64,000 nt of DNA. Origin: Nitrospirillum pindoramense (GTDB taxonomy: Bacteria; Pseudomonadota; Alphaproteobacteria; Azospirillales; Azospirillaceae). The notes beneath the pieces were generated by a model. That model had not been told where the DNA came from. It did no database searches and saw only the letters and a program-made list of their open reading frames with translations. Position numbers and translations under genes: made by a program. Positions 9,101 through 16,907 of this stretch are shown here, piece by piece. The stretch's first letter is position 1. Every line of letters starts with the position of its first letter. The DNA is taken from NCBI RefSeq assembly GCF_007827955.1, contig NZ_VITR01000019.1, positions 1 through 64,000 of the forward strand. The letters are read 5' to 3'.

Positions 9101-10558
9101 CAGCACCGTGCGCAGCGTTGGCACCAGCAGATGGAACGCCAACATTGTCTCATAGACCTCCGCCATGAAAAGCGGACGCACGGCCCCTTGCAGCCTCTGG
9201 TTCACGCCAACGGACAAGATGAGGTGGGGGATGGCGTAGGCCAGGACGACGATCGGACTGGCACCGATGATGTTCATGCCGAACAGCAGGTAACAGAGCG
9301 GCGCGGTCAGCACGACAATGCGCGGCAACGCGAAGAAATAATAAAGCATGGCATTGAGGTAGCAGAGACGCTGGGGCAGCGTGAGCCCGCGCCCCAACAA
9401 CGGACTGTCCAGGCGCGCGATCTGGACCATGCCGCGCGCCCAGCGCGCCCGCTGCCCCAAATGCTGCACCAGCCGCTCGGTCGCCAGGCCCGCCGCCAGC
9501 GGCAGACGCAGATATTCGGTGTTCCAGCCATGGCGCTGAAGGCGCAGGGCGGTGTGGGCGTCCTCGGTCACCGTCTCCACGGCGAAACCGCCGATCTCTG
9601 CCAACGCCTCGCGCCGCAGCACCGCGCAGGAGCCGCAGAAGAAAGAAGCGTTCCAAAGGTCATTACCGTCCTGGATCAGGCCGTAGAACAGCAGGCCCTC
9701 CCCCGCCAGTTCGTGGCCCCGGGTCAGGTTGCGCTGGATGGGGTCCTGGGAATAGAAGTGATGCGGGGTCTGGACGATGGCCAGTTTCGGATCGCGCAGG
9801 AAACCGCCCACGGTCATCTGCAGGAAGGCGCGGTTGGGAACGTGGTCGCAATCGAAAACCGCGACCAACTCCCCGTCCGTACGGGCCAGGGCGGCGTTCA
9901 GGTTGCCGGCCTTGGCGTGGCGATTGTCGGACCGTGTCAGATAGCCGACACCGTTGCGCGCCGCGAACTCCTTGAACTCCCGCCGATTGCCGTCGTCCAG
10001 CACATAGATGCGCATCTTGTCCGCCGGCCAGTCGATGTCCTGCGCCGCCCAGATGGCCTGGCGAACGATCTCCAGCGGCTCGTTATAGGTGGGAATCAGG
10101 ATATCGACGGTCGGCCACGCGGCGATGTCATCGGGCAACGGGGCCGGCGTCCGCCCCAGGGGCCATACGCTCTGGACATAACCCAGCGCCATGCCCAGCC
10201 CGGCATAGATCTCCGCGAGGAAGAGGAGAATGCTGAAAAGTCCTTCGGCGGGATGGGACAGGACGAGCGTGTCCGTCATCCGCCACCACAGATAGCGCGC
10301 GGTGTAGATCGACGAGGTGACGCACAGCAGCACCGACACCTCCCGCGACCGGCGGCCATACAGCACCAGCAGCATCAGGACGGCGGCAACCCCCAAGGCG
10401 ACCTGCGCCTTCAAGTACAGGGGGGTGACGACAACACCAACGGCAAGCAGGCACCCAACGGCCAGCATGACCAGGTGGACGGGCGTGCTCGGCTCCAGCC
10501 ACGACAAAGCCAGACGCCTGATAGACGGCACCGGCGGCGACGGGGGAGACTGGTTCAT
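6116..10558 (-). CDS. bcsAB: Fused cellulose synthase catalytic and periplasmic subunits (BcsA-BcsB / AcsAB type)
   Basis: A single 1,480-residue polypeptide. Residues 1-680 are BcsA. They hold TM helices, a GT2 domain with DDG (188-190), DCD (236-238), TED (331-333) and QRARW (369-373), then a PilZ domain with an RQVRRQVR cluster near 571-578 and NISMGG at 601-606, the c-di-GMP-binding signature. Residues about 712-730 form a hydrophobic segment resembling the former BcsB signal peptide. The rest is BcsB, with carbohydrate-binding and jelly-roll domains and a C-terminal TM anchor near the end. It makes beta-1,4-glucan from UDP-glucose when c-di-GMP is bound. Such fusions are known from Komagataeibacter AcsAB. 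The start ATG at 10558 overlaps the bcsQ stop (ATGA); a 60-codon upstream extension is rejected. Confidence 0.95.
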   Translation of the reverse strand: MNQSPPSPPVPSIRRLALSWLEPSTPVHLVMLAVGCLLAVGVVVTPLYLKAQVALGVAAVLMLLVLYGRRSREVSVLLCVTSSIYTARYLWWRMTDTLVLSHPAEGLFSILLFLAEIYAGLGMALGYVQSVWPLGRTPAPLPDDIAAWPTVDILIPTYNEPLEIVRQAIWAAQDIDWPADKMRIYVLDDGNRREFKEFAARNGVGYLTRSDNRHAKAGNLNAALARTDGELVAVFDCDHVPNRAFLQMTVGGFLRDPKLAIVQTPHHFYSQDPIQRNLTRGHELAGEGLLFYGLIQDGNDLWNASFFCGSCAVLRREALAEIGGFAVETVTEDAHTALRLQRHGWNTEYLRLPLAAGLATERLVQHLGQRARWARGMVQIARLDSPLLGRGLTLPQRLCYLNAMLYYFFALPRIVVLTAPLCYLLFGMNIIGASPIVVLAYAIPHLILSVGVNQRLQGAVRPLFMAEVYETMLAFHLLVPTLRTVLNPYKGAFNVTRKGDILDRDQFDGRSVLPQLATLLLLLGGYIWGIGRYLYEGMQGQDVVVLVANLFWAFFSIAILAAAAAAGVEKRQVRRQVRIGARLQMAVTLPDGRAFVGETRNISMGGALLAMDHRQSIDGIADRVTVELTARGLPVLLPARVIEQRNGTVRLAFDDLDDWQHRQLVRAIFGRADAWLDWTGQSVTGVRRSAWAIMCNGFGLIAARRRARRTGGLMVALGLAGLLLLPAARAMSAPAHPGKATSAPPAAASPGTPPSEAVAEGEPTDATPLEPERGEVLTLTDLGAGALTFHGVQDFRTVDFPIRRDDVVTAAKLTLSITNSPALLKELSQLKVLLNDELLTTIPLNAATAGGQVVELPVNPLLIQQDNHLTFQFIGHYATGCEDPLHSSLWALLSANSSLRLTLQRLPVAADLSILPRPFFNDHDSRPLALPFLLGDEPSDGVLRAAGIVASWFGAMADYRPARFPSLGRRLPPDNAVIFATPANHPAELDLGVVDGPMVAVRSNPVAPNRRLLLVMGRNDEELRTAALTLVLGASALNGAEARATPPLLVPRQPYDAPRWLSLNRSVRLGELVGSDVLQSNGMAPGPMQVPFRLPPDLFVWQNRGVPLHVNYRYPGGKWLDMEQSRLDVSLNGTYVTSLKLREDGLTDWFRTYALGDYTARQRTVEVPPYLFYGRNQLQFMYSLQPVDRGACHGTTPDNLRTGVDPDSTLDLSSAHHFAALPNMASLASAGFPYSRMADLSQTVVVLPERPQAGDVTAYLGMMGLMGASTGMPATQVTVRRASEGKAGLEDRDLLLIGDTAHQPLLRDWAAAAPVRITNDVMALNTLSPLQRLTQLLDADPVSAGVLTDGDAERVLVSGTQLALMMGFESPLTPKRSVVALTAGNADLLPGLVEALRQPRTAPRIQGDLVILNRTEVSSFQVGRRYWVGDLPPLMFVVWGASRHPILVLGALGLAILLISVPSIRFLRRRAQDRLARTGS

Positions 10559-11370
10559 CGGGTCCACCATCTCAGGGCGCGGCGGCCGAAGCCGGGCGCT
10601 GCTTTGGGAGAGGATGCGGCAGGCGGCGGGACCAGGGCCCGCACCTTGGAGGCGAGGTCGGCGATATCGGCGGCGGCGCGCGACGCGGTCTTGCGGCTCA
10701 GGATCGGGCTTTGCGCCGCGGCAGCCTCGGCCACGCATTCATCGCGATGGATCGCGCCGACCACGCCATCCTTGAGCAGGGAACCCAGCAAGGAAGCGAC
10801 ATCGTGGTTGAGCCGCCGGGCCGGATCGACCTGATTCAGGACATAGCGCTTCGCGACGCTGGACGGCAGCCGCCCGGTGGTGAAATGGCCTGATTCGATC
10901 TTGGGCACCAGCGACAGCGACACCGCGTCGGCCAACAGCACCACCAATTCCAGATCGGCCGCGCGCCGCATTTCCTCCAGATAGACCGACACGCCCGGGG
11001 CTTGGTCGACGACGACATAGGCCCCACCGGAGGCCAGCCGGGCGCATTCCGCCGCCAAGGCCCCCTCGCCCGCCAGGACCCGCGCCTCCAGCCGGGGCAG
11101 CTCGACATTCGGCACGTGCCCGAAAGGCAGGACCCGCACACCCATCACCATGTGGGTGGAAAGCTGCGGCCGACCAGCCACGGTCCAGGGCGCCTGGGCG
11201 AAGCCGGGCGTGTTGATGGACAGGCCGAAATGCAGGCGCAGCGAGTTCTGGGGGTCGAAATCGAGCGCGACCACCTGCTCACCGGCCTGGGCCAGGGCGA
11301 ACGCGAGGTTGCCGGCAAGGGTCGTCTTACCGACCCCTCCCTTGGGGGAGGAGACAACAATCAGGGGCAT
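10555..11370 (-). CDS. bcsQ: MinD/ParA-like ATPase of cellulose biosynthesis
   Basis: 271 residues from the ATG at 11370, beginning MPLIVVSSPKGGVGKTT, a deviant Walker A (KGGVGKTT) at the very N-terminus as in BcsQ/YhjQ and ParA proteins. ALDFDPQNSLRLHFG supplies the switch-I Asp region, and VVVDQAPGVS corresponds to Walker B. BcsQ localises or assembles the synthase at the inner membrane. The open frame continues about 117 codons upstream, but that part is low-complexity Arg/Pro and overlaps the next gene in another frame, so it is excluded. It is coupled to bcsAB by an ATGA overlap. Confidence 0.9.
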   Translation of the reverse strand: MPLIVVSSPKGGVGKTTLAGNLAFALAQAGEQVVALDFDPQNSLRLHFGLSINTPGFAQAPWTVAGRPQLSTHMVMGVRVLPFGHVPNVELPRLEARVLAGEGALAAECARLASGGAYVVVDQAPGVSVYLEEMRRAADLELVVLLADAVSLSLVPKIESGHFTTGRLPSSVAKRYVLNQVDPARRLNHDVASLLGSLLKDGVVGAIHRDECVAEAAAAQSPILSRKTASRAAADIADLASKVRALVPPPAASSPKAAPGFGRRALRWWTR

Positions 11371-11449
11371 GATCGCCTCGAAAAGATAGGAAAGCCCTAG
11401 ACGCGCCTTGGACTCACGGCGCTGGCGCCTCCCTCGGCGGAACGAGACC

Positions 11450-11794
11450 TCAACGGGAACGGGGGCCTGACTCGCTGCCGTTCTGTGGCACCTGCGCCAA
11501 CCGTTGGAACAGTTCCGCAATCGACGTGCGTCCCGAGGAGGCAGGCCGCCGCGGCGCCGAGGCGTCGGCCGGCCAAGCCGCGATGGCGAAGCTTTCCGGC
11601 GCCAGACCCAAGGGCACATAGTCGCCGTGAGAAATGGCCGCATCGCGAGCAACCCGGCGATCAACACTGCGAGCATTTCCATTATTGCTCGCAGTGAAAC
11701 CACGGGCACTGATTTGGTCATTTTCCTGGAACTCCCGATATGGAAAATCGGGCATGCCGGAATTAACCAAAAGACTCCGAATGTCGTCCTTCAT
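11450..11794 (-). CDS. BcsR/BcsP-like small cellulose biosynthesis protein
   Basis: About 114 residues from the ATG at 11794; a TTG at 11851 would add 19. The N-terminal segment DIRSLLVNSGMPDFPYREF aligns by eye with E. coli BcsR (DI, hydrophobic, PD-x-x-Y, acidic or aromatic). The C-terminal part carries RTSIAELFQRLAQ, like the short helical motif of BcsP/BcsR proteins. Between them lies a low-complexity linker. It is the first gene of the bcs operon, 79 bp ahead of bcsQ, where bcsR sits in enterobacteria. BcsR is known to stabilise BcsQ and take part in the inner-membrane synthase complex. Function here is inferred from position and the short motif only. Confidence 0.55.
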   Translation of the reverse strand: MKDDIRSLLVNSGMPDFPYREFQENDQISARGFTASNNGNARSVDRRVARDAAISHGDYVPLGLAPESFAIAAWPADASAPRRPASSGRTSIAELFQRLAQVPQNGSESGPRSR

Positions 11795-11851
11795 TTTCAA
11801 CCGCCACTCATCTTCTGAAAGGCGAATAGGGAGAGCGATCAAATCTGTCAA

Positions 11852-12591
11852 ATAATGACAAATTCTTACAGGCCCTTTTTCTGCGCTTTCGTGGTTGATG
11901 CCTATCTAAAACTTAAAGCCAGCCACGTCAAAAGGATTCCTAAGCCTTCCAGGCGTATCCTTTCGGATAGATAGCCTAGAAATGAGGTACGAAAAAGTCG
12001 ACGCGCCCACCTCCAGCGCATTCAAATTTCGCCACACTTATATAAAATTGTAGTTAATGCAACAAAGCCCATCCGCCGACAGAAGCCGCGTAAATAAAAA
12101 TACTACTTCACAGGGAAATTACTGCAATAATCGGCAGGATATTAACTATTAATCCTATATTAATTCCATATTTAAAAATATTTGCCCACTTTTGTTATTA
12201 TAAATAACCTCACCTCCAAAATCTTCCCCATAACAGCTCTATCATTCAAAGCCTGCGACATAAAAACACCTCAGCGCCCCTTAAGCCCCTCCGCGGCCCG
12301 GAAAGCACCGGCCCGCCATCGCAATGCATAGCCCATGCCAAGTGAATTCCGCGTTAATCCACACGGGTTAGGCCTGTAGATTCAGGTCGCTCCTGGCGCC
12401 CCCGGACATGTCGGACACGTCGGACACCATGGACACGTCGGACAGGTCATGGCTTTTGCAGCCAGCGGGACGCCATGGGGCAAGCGGGGGGGCAAGCGGG
12501 GGGATGACGTCGATATGCCGCTTTTCGTTCTAAGCGGAACAGTGCCAGGGTTGGAAACCATGGCGGCGCCCGCGTACGGTCGCGCACCGCA
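11852..12591. promoter_or_regulatory. 740-bp AT-rich non-coding region ahead of the cellulose operon
   Basis: No supportable gene on either strand. From about 11850 to 12280 the base composition drops sharply, with runs of A/T such as TATTTAAAAATATTT near 12165-12180, in strong contrast to the flanking coding DNA. A 7-bp inverted repeat AAAGGAT/ATCCTTT sits at 11931-11937 and 11957-11963. From about 12400 the composition returns to GC-rich, with the 9-bp tandem array and a doubled GGGGCAAGCGGG element around 12477-12500. The region lies upstream of the bcs operon on the minus strand, so it most likely carries its promoter and regulatory sites. Confidence 0.6.
12404..12448. repeat. Five tandem copies of a 9-bp unit (GGACACGTC type)
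   Basis: The units read GGACATGTC, GGACACGTC, GGACACCAT, GGACACGTC and GGACAGGTC without gaps. The core GACRYGTC is palindromic or nearly so in four of the five units (GACATGTC is a perfect 8-bp palindrome). The array is therefore a string of potential dyad sites at one 9-bp period. It lies between bcsZ and the bcs operon, outside any supported gene. Confidence 0.85.
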
Positions 12592-13614
12592 TTACGCTAG
12601 CGGGAGTTGCGCGAACAGCGTCAGACTGGCCGAAAAGTAGTCATCTTCCGCTGTCAGATCTCTGGCGGGCGCAGCGCCGTCAACAATAAGTTTTGCGACC
12701 GACAAGTATCCGCCATGTTCAGTATAGGGCGCCACGGCGCCAGTCACCAAATCCACCCAGCCGGGGGGCGGCGCGGTCAGCCACAGGGCACGGAAGGGCG
12801 CCGCCAAGTCCGGGGCGAGAAGGCCGGCCAGCGCCAGATAAAGGGGAATGCGTACAGCGTCATACCCGAACCGGGGCGGAAAGCGGGGGTCCGGCACCAG
12901 TTCCCCGTCCTGATGCCGCAGGAGCCAATCCGGCGGCAGGGAATGCGCCCCGAACCGCGCCTCACGGATCAGGTCCAGGCCGCCCCTGGCAACGGCCTGC
13001 CAGGCCTGGTCCGCGCCCGGTACCGCCGCCATCCGCTCCAACGCCGCAAGTTCCTGGAAGGCCGGAAACACATAATAAGAAAGATTGAGCGTCAGCCCGT
13101 CCTCATGCTGGAAGCCTTGGGTGCCGGGCAGCAAAAGCGGCATGCCCCCGCGCCCCCCGGGCACCAACAGCTTTCCCCGGATCGCCGCCGCCATACGCAG
13201 CGCGGCGACACGATAGTCCGGCACCGTCCATCGGCGCGCGGCGCGGGCCAGGGCCCAAGCCGTCAAAAGGTCGCCGTCCGCGGCGTTATTGCGATCAGGC
13301 ACCGACACGGGGCCATCGGGCAACCATCGCCATGCCAGCAGGCCATCGTCACGCCGCAGGTTGGCCTGGGTCCATTCCCAAATGGCGGCGAAGCTGTCAC
13401 GGTCATCGGCGGCAACCGCGAACAGAAGACCGGTGCCCTGCCCTTCGGAATGACTGATGCCATGATTGCCCGTATCGACAACGCGGCCCGTGGCACGAAC
13501 GAAACGGCGGCGATAGGCCGCCCAGGCGCTGTTAAAGGGCGCATCCACGGCCCACGCGGGATGAACGACGGACATGCCCGCCAAGCCCGCCAGCACCGCC
13601 CTTCGGGTCAGCAC
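12592..13614 (-). CDS. bcsZ: Periplasmic GH8 endo-beta-1,4-glucanase (BcsZ/CMCax type)
   Basis: 340 residues, normal for BcsZ. The N-terminal signal MLTRRAVLAGLAGMSVVHPAWA contains a twin Arg and ends with an A-x-A site. GH8 hallmarks are HSEGQGTG with the proton donor Glu57 and NNAADGDLLTAWAL with Asp113, the subsite -1 residue. The later FQHEDGLTLNLSYYV and GYDAVRIPLYLA are also typical. The enzyme trims amorphous cellulose chains in the periplasm and is needed for proper fibre formation. The start is GTG at 13614, preceded by GGGGGC. It is transcribed in the same direction as the bcs operon but is separated from it by the 740-bp AT-rich region, so it probably has its own promoter. Confidence 0.92.
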   Translation of the reverse strand: MLTRRAVLAGLAGMSVVHPAWAVDAPFNSAWAAYRRRFVRATGRVVDTGNHGISHSEGQGTGLLFAVAADDRDSFAAIWEWTQANLRRDDGLLAWRWLPDGPVSVPDRNNAADGDLLTAWALARAARRWTVPDYRVAALRMAAAIRGKLLVPGGRGGMPLLLPGTQGFQHEDGLTLNLSYYVFPAFQELAALERMAAVPGADQAWQAVARGGLDLIREARFGAHSLPPDWLLRHQDGELVPDPRFPPRFGYDAVRIPLYLALAGLLAPDLAAPFRALWLTAPPPGWVDLVTGAVAPYTEHGGYLSVAKLIVDGAAPARDLTAEDDYFSASLTLFAQLPLA

Positions 13615-13930
13615 AACCGCCCCCGATTTATTATCGCATTAATGAACATGTTAACAATTATTCCGAAGCCAAAGCAATATGTGCCCTAAAATACGGACAC
13701 AGCCAGTTCACTTTCAACAGACATTTAGAAAAAAAGGGAAATATATGATGAATACATTGACATTAATGTGGAAACATATCCACGCCAGATAAGGTTATCG
13801 GATGGTATTGTCTTGCATCCCGATCTCGGTCGTCGGGCCCCGTGCCGCACCATGCGCCCCTGCCGGGGCAAAGCCGGCGTCCCATCCCTCTCTTTAGCCA
13901 TCGGGATGGCGACGCCGCGCGAATTGCCGA
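13615..13930. promoter_or_regulatory. Intergenic region between btuB and bcsZ
   Basis: These 316 bp hold two things. The half nearest btuB (about 13836-13930) is GC-rich with inverted repeats and looks like the btuB terminator. The half nearest bcsZ (about 13620-13800) is AT-rich, with stretches such as AACAATTATTCCG and TTAATGTGGAAACAT, and presumably contains the bcsZ promoter. No gene is visible. Confidence 0.45.
13876..13916 (-). terminator. Probable btuB terminator hairpin
   Basis: Arms GGCGTCCCATCCC (13876-13888) and GGGATGGCGACGCC (13903-13916) pair over 13 positions with a single bulged C. They sit 15 bp beyond the btuB stop. A second small stem GCCCC/GGGGC lies just after it near 13855-13868. 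There is no clear T-run, so factor-independent termination is only presumed. Confidence 0.5.
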
Positions 13931-15823
13931 TCAGAGCCGGGCCCTGACCCCGCCGAAAATGCCCCGGCCCGGCCGCAGGAAGCCGGTGGGGTTTTGGTAG
14001 TCCTTGTCCAACAGGTTGGTGACGCGGCCATAGACCGTGACCGTTTCGCTGAGATCGTAATTGGCCGCCAGATCCACGGTGGCATAGCCGGGCGCCTTCA
14101 GCCGAGGGATGGAGAAATCGCGGTTGCCGTCGATGAAGCTGCCCACCGCCACCACTTGGCCGTCCAGTGACAGCCGGTCGGTCGCCTGCCAGCGCACGTC
14201 CACGCTGCCCTTGTGTCGGGGCCGGCGCAGCAGTTCCTGGTTCAGCACGTCGTCATAAGCCTGGGTATAGGTGTAATCCAGCCGCACGGTCACGGTCTCC
14301 AGCGGCCTTACCGCGACGAAGGCCTCCACCCCCTGGGAGTGGGCCTTGCCGATGTTGGCATAGCTGGTGAAGTTGGCGTTCTGGGTGATCAGGTCGGTGA
14401 AATCGATATGATACCAGGTGGCGCCAACCTGCACCCGGCCTGCCGCCATGTCCTGTTCAACCCCCAGGTCATAGCCGGTGCTGCTCTCCGGCTTCAGGTT
14501 CGGGTTGCCGAAGAACCCGAAGGCCGGATAGTCCTGGAACATCTCGCTCAGGCTCGGCGCCTTGAAACCACTGCCGACGCTGGCCTTAAGGCGGGTGCCG
14601 GTGGCGGCGACCAGATAGGTGGGCGCCACGCGGTAGGTCACCTTGCCACCGAAGCGGTCGTTGCCGTCATAGCGGACGCTGACCGTGTCGTGGAAGTTCT
14701 CGAACAGGGTGGATTGCAGCTCGGCATAGCCGCCGTCGAGGGTGGTGTCGGCAGCGACGGGCTGATGAATGGCGTCACGCTGGTGCTCGGCCCCCACCAC
14801 CAGGGTATGCTGGGCGGACACGGCGTAGTCAGCCTGCCAGTCGACCTTCACCCGATCACCAACATAATAAGTGTCACCGCTGTCGGGCGTGTGGGCGCTG
14901 GTCTTGACGCTGCCATAGGCGACGCCCAGCGTCTGGTTCAGGCGGCCATCCAGCAGGCTCACATGCGCCGTGCCCCGGGTGTAATACTGCAGCGTGTCGT
15001 TCTGGCTTTGCAGCGCCGCCGGATGGCTGGGGAAGGTGCTGAAATCATCGCCAGTGAAGCGCAGGTCGGTCTTGGTGTAGCGCCCCACCAACCCCAGATC
15101 GACAGTGTCGCTGACGTCGTAACCCAGCTTGGCGGATGCGGTGACGTTGTCGTAGCCGTCGTCGTTCCGCTTCTCCCCCGGGGCCAAGAGATCCAACGGC
15201 GTCACCGGCGTGGCGCCGGACCGGAAGTGGGCGATGGTCGCGGCGTAATGCAGCGGTCCGGTGGCGCCGCTGACCCCGCCATTCTGGTTGAAGGTGTCGA
15301 AGCTGCCGCCCTCGATCCCCGCCGTCAGGCGGGCGGGGCCGTCACCCGCCTTGGTGATGATGTTGATGACGCCGCCGATGGCGTCGGAACCGTAAAGGCC
15401 GCTCTGGGGCCCGCGCAGCACCTCCACCCTCTCGATATCCGGGGTCAGGAACTGGCCGAAATCGAAGGCGGCGTTGGGATTGCCGGGGTCGCCCATGTCG
15501 ATGCCGTCGACCAGCACCTTCACATGGTTGGAATTGGCGCCGCGCATGAAGACATAGGCCTGCCCGCCGGGGCCGCCCGTCTGCACCATGTTCAGGCCGG
15601 GCACATCCTTCAGCGCGTCGGGCAAGGTCTGGGCCTGCTTGGCGGCGATGTCGGCGGCGGTGATGAGCGTGACGCTGCTGGCCACCTGCGACACCGGCGT
15701 CGGCACGCGGGTGGCGGCCACGACGATGTCGGTGATGGCGTCCCCGTCATCCCCGGCATCGGCGCGGGCGTGCGGCGACAGGGCCAAAAGGGCGGCGGTG
15801 GACAGCACAATGGGTAGGCGCAT
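13931..15823 (-). CDS. btuB: TonB-dependent cobalamin receptor, BtuB-like
   Basis: 630 residues from the ATG at 15823 (GAGGGGG just upstream). A signal peptide ends HARADA, followed by a TonB box-like ITDIVVAATR, the plug domain (VTLITAADIA, PDALKDVPGL, VKVLVDGIDMGDPGNP, LRGPQSGLYGSDAIGGVINI) and a 22-strand-type barrel ending GGVRARL. BtuB imports vitamin B12 across the outer membrane with TonB energy. The cobalamin riboswitch directly upstream confirms the substrate. No btuCDF or cob genes follow in the window. The frame is open seven codons further upstream, but the riboswitch spacing and ribosome-binding site favour 15823. Confidence 0.92.
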   Translation of the reverse strand: MRLPIVLSTAALLALSPHARADAGDDGDAITDIVVAATRVPTPVSQVASSVTLITAADIAAKQAQTLPDALKDVPGLNMVQTGGPGGQAYVFMRGANSNHVKVLVDGIDMGDPGNPNAAFDFGQFLTPDIERVEVLRGPQSGLYGSDAIGGVINIITKAGDGPARLTAGIEGGSFDTFNQNGGVSGATGPLHYAATIAHFRSGATPVTPLDLLAPGEKRNDDGYDNVTASAKLGYDVSDTVDLGLVGRYTKTDLRFTGDDFSTFPSHPAALQSQNDTLQYYTRGTAHVSLLDGRLNQTLGVAYGSVKTSAHTPDSGDTYYVGDRVKVDWQADYAVSAQHTLVVGAEHQRDAIHQPVAADTTLDGGYAELQSTLFENFHDTVSVRYDGNDRFGGKVTYRVAPTYLVAATGTRLKASVGSGFKAPSLSEMFQDYPAFGFFGNPNLKPESSTGYDLGVEQDMAAGRVQVGATWYHIDFTDLITQNANFTSYANIGKAHSQGVEAFVAVRPLETVTVRLDYTYTQAYDDVLNQELLRRPRHKGSVDVRWQATDRLSLDGQVVAVGSFIDGNRDFSIPRLKAPGYATVDLAANYDLSETVTVYGRVTNLLDKDYQNPTGFLRPGRGIFGGVRARL

Positions 15824-15984
15824 GGATTTCCCCCTCGCGATCAATCACAAGAGGTCGCCCCACAGGCACCGACATCGGCAGCACGGGCAGCTTGGCCACG
15901 TCCCGGCGACGACCCCCAAACGGTGTCGTCGCGACGGTTTCCCCCGCAGTCCCCGGCGCACCCCGGCCGGCAACAGGACGACGG

Positions 15985-16150
15985 CGCGAGGCAGGTCTCC
16001 TGGCTTCCGGGTCACCGCTTGCATCCACCTTCCCAGGGCTTGAGGGCCCCAGTGGCGTATCGGATGGTCGCTCACCGGTCACAGTTGCGGGGGCAGCCGC
16101 GGACTTGAGATACCGCGTTCCCTTTCGATCCCTTGCGGGAACCTTGCGCC
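15985..16150 (-). promoter_or_regulatory. Cobalamin (AdoCbl) riboswitch
   Basis: Read on the minus strand, the region shows the conserved elements in order. First comes GGGAACGCGGT-like P3/P4 start sequence, then CCGCGGCTGCCCCCGCAACT (the canonical core), GTGACCGGTGAGCGACC, GCCACTGGGG, a GGGAAGGTGG block, and finally the B12-box side GACCCGGAAGCCAGGAGACC at about 15991-16013. It ends about 160 bp before the btuB start codon. Binding of adenosylcobalamin is known to switch off expression of the downstream gene. Confidence 0.95.
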
Positions 16151-16219
16151 TGGGGCCGGAGCATACGCCAGGCGCCGCGCCGGTCAACCGGGGCGCGCGG
16201 CCCCGACCCGCAGGGCAGG

Positions 16220-16864
16220 TCAGCGCCAGGCGTAATTGAAGCTGAGGGAGATGCGCTCCTCATCGGCGCGGTTCAGCGCCACCTCATGCCGCAGCCAGCT
16301 TTCCCACATCAGCAGGGTCCCTTCCCGCGGCTCCACGGCGATGGTGGGTTGCAGGCTGCGGTCGGCCTTGGCCTTGCGCGGCGGCGCGGCCATCATGAAG
16401 GGAAGGCGCGGGTCCTCGAACTTCAGGACCGAGGCGCCGGCCGGCACGCGCACGTAATAGGTGCCGCTGATGACGCTGTTGGGATGGATGTGGGACCCGT
16501 GGAAGCCGCCCGGATCCAGCACGTTGATCCACAGGGAATCCAGTTCCAGCTTGCGGCCGCCCAGGTCCCAGTCCTGCACCTTGGCGAACGCCTTGGCATG
16601 ACGGTCCAGTTGGGCCTTCAGCTTCTTCAGGATGGGGAAGCGCCAGATCAGATCGTCCAGCGAGGCGTAGCTGGTGTACCCGGTATAGCCATGCTTATCC
16701 GACCAGCGCTGGCCGGCGCCATCGTCCTCCGCCGCCGTCAGGCAGCAGGTCGCCACCTCCTCGTTCAGGGGCAGCATCTCCTCCAGCTCGGCCCGGTAGA
16801 TGCGGGTGGCGAACAGGGTGTCGATGTGGGCGGCGGAGGCGGTGGTGGGGGTATCGTCGGTCAT
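16220..16864 (-). CDS. Putative 2OG-Fe(II) oxygenase, TIGR02466-like family
   Basis: 214 residues, cytoplasmic, with no signal. The double-stranded beta-helix signature is visible: GSHIHPNSVISGTYYVRVP gives the His-x-His-like iron ligands and a strand, LMWESWLRHEV supplies the distal His, and RISLSFNY near the C-terminus carries the Arg that would bind 2-oxoglutarate. Proteins of this family are small predicted oxygenases, often encoded near TPR or sulfotransferase-like proteins; their substrates are unknown. The gene stands alone, with its stop about 70 bp from the riboswitch 5' end and its own promoter presumably in 16865-17112. Confidence 0.75.
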   Translation of the reverse strand: MTDDTPTTASAAHIDTLFATRIYRAELEEMLPLNEEVATCCLTAAEDDGAGQRWSDKHGYTGYTSYASLDDLIWRFPILKKLKAQLDRHAKAFAKVQDWDLGGRKLELDSLWINVLDPGGFHGSHIHPNSVISGTYYVRVPAGASVLKFEDPRLPFMMAAPPRKAKADRSLQPTIAVEPREGTLLMWESWLRHEVALNRADEERISLSFNYAWR

Positions 16865-16907
16865 GCCTGGGCTTTAACGCGCGGGTCCCGGGCCGTCAAT
16901 GCGGCAG

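Noticed and set aside
7073-10834. 1,253-codon plus-strand frame opposite bcsAB
   Set aside because: Shadow of the GC-rich minus-strand gene; no family pattern, and it runs across the bcsAB start into bcsQ.
12404-12448. 9-bp array considered as a CRISPR
   Set aside because: Units are contiguous with no spacers; repeats are far too short.
12449-12640. Small plus-strand frame in the bcsZ-bcs gap
   Set aside because: Contains the GGGGCAAGCGGG duplication, no ribosome-binding site or family, and overlaps the end of bcsZ.
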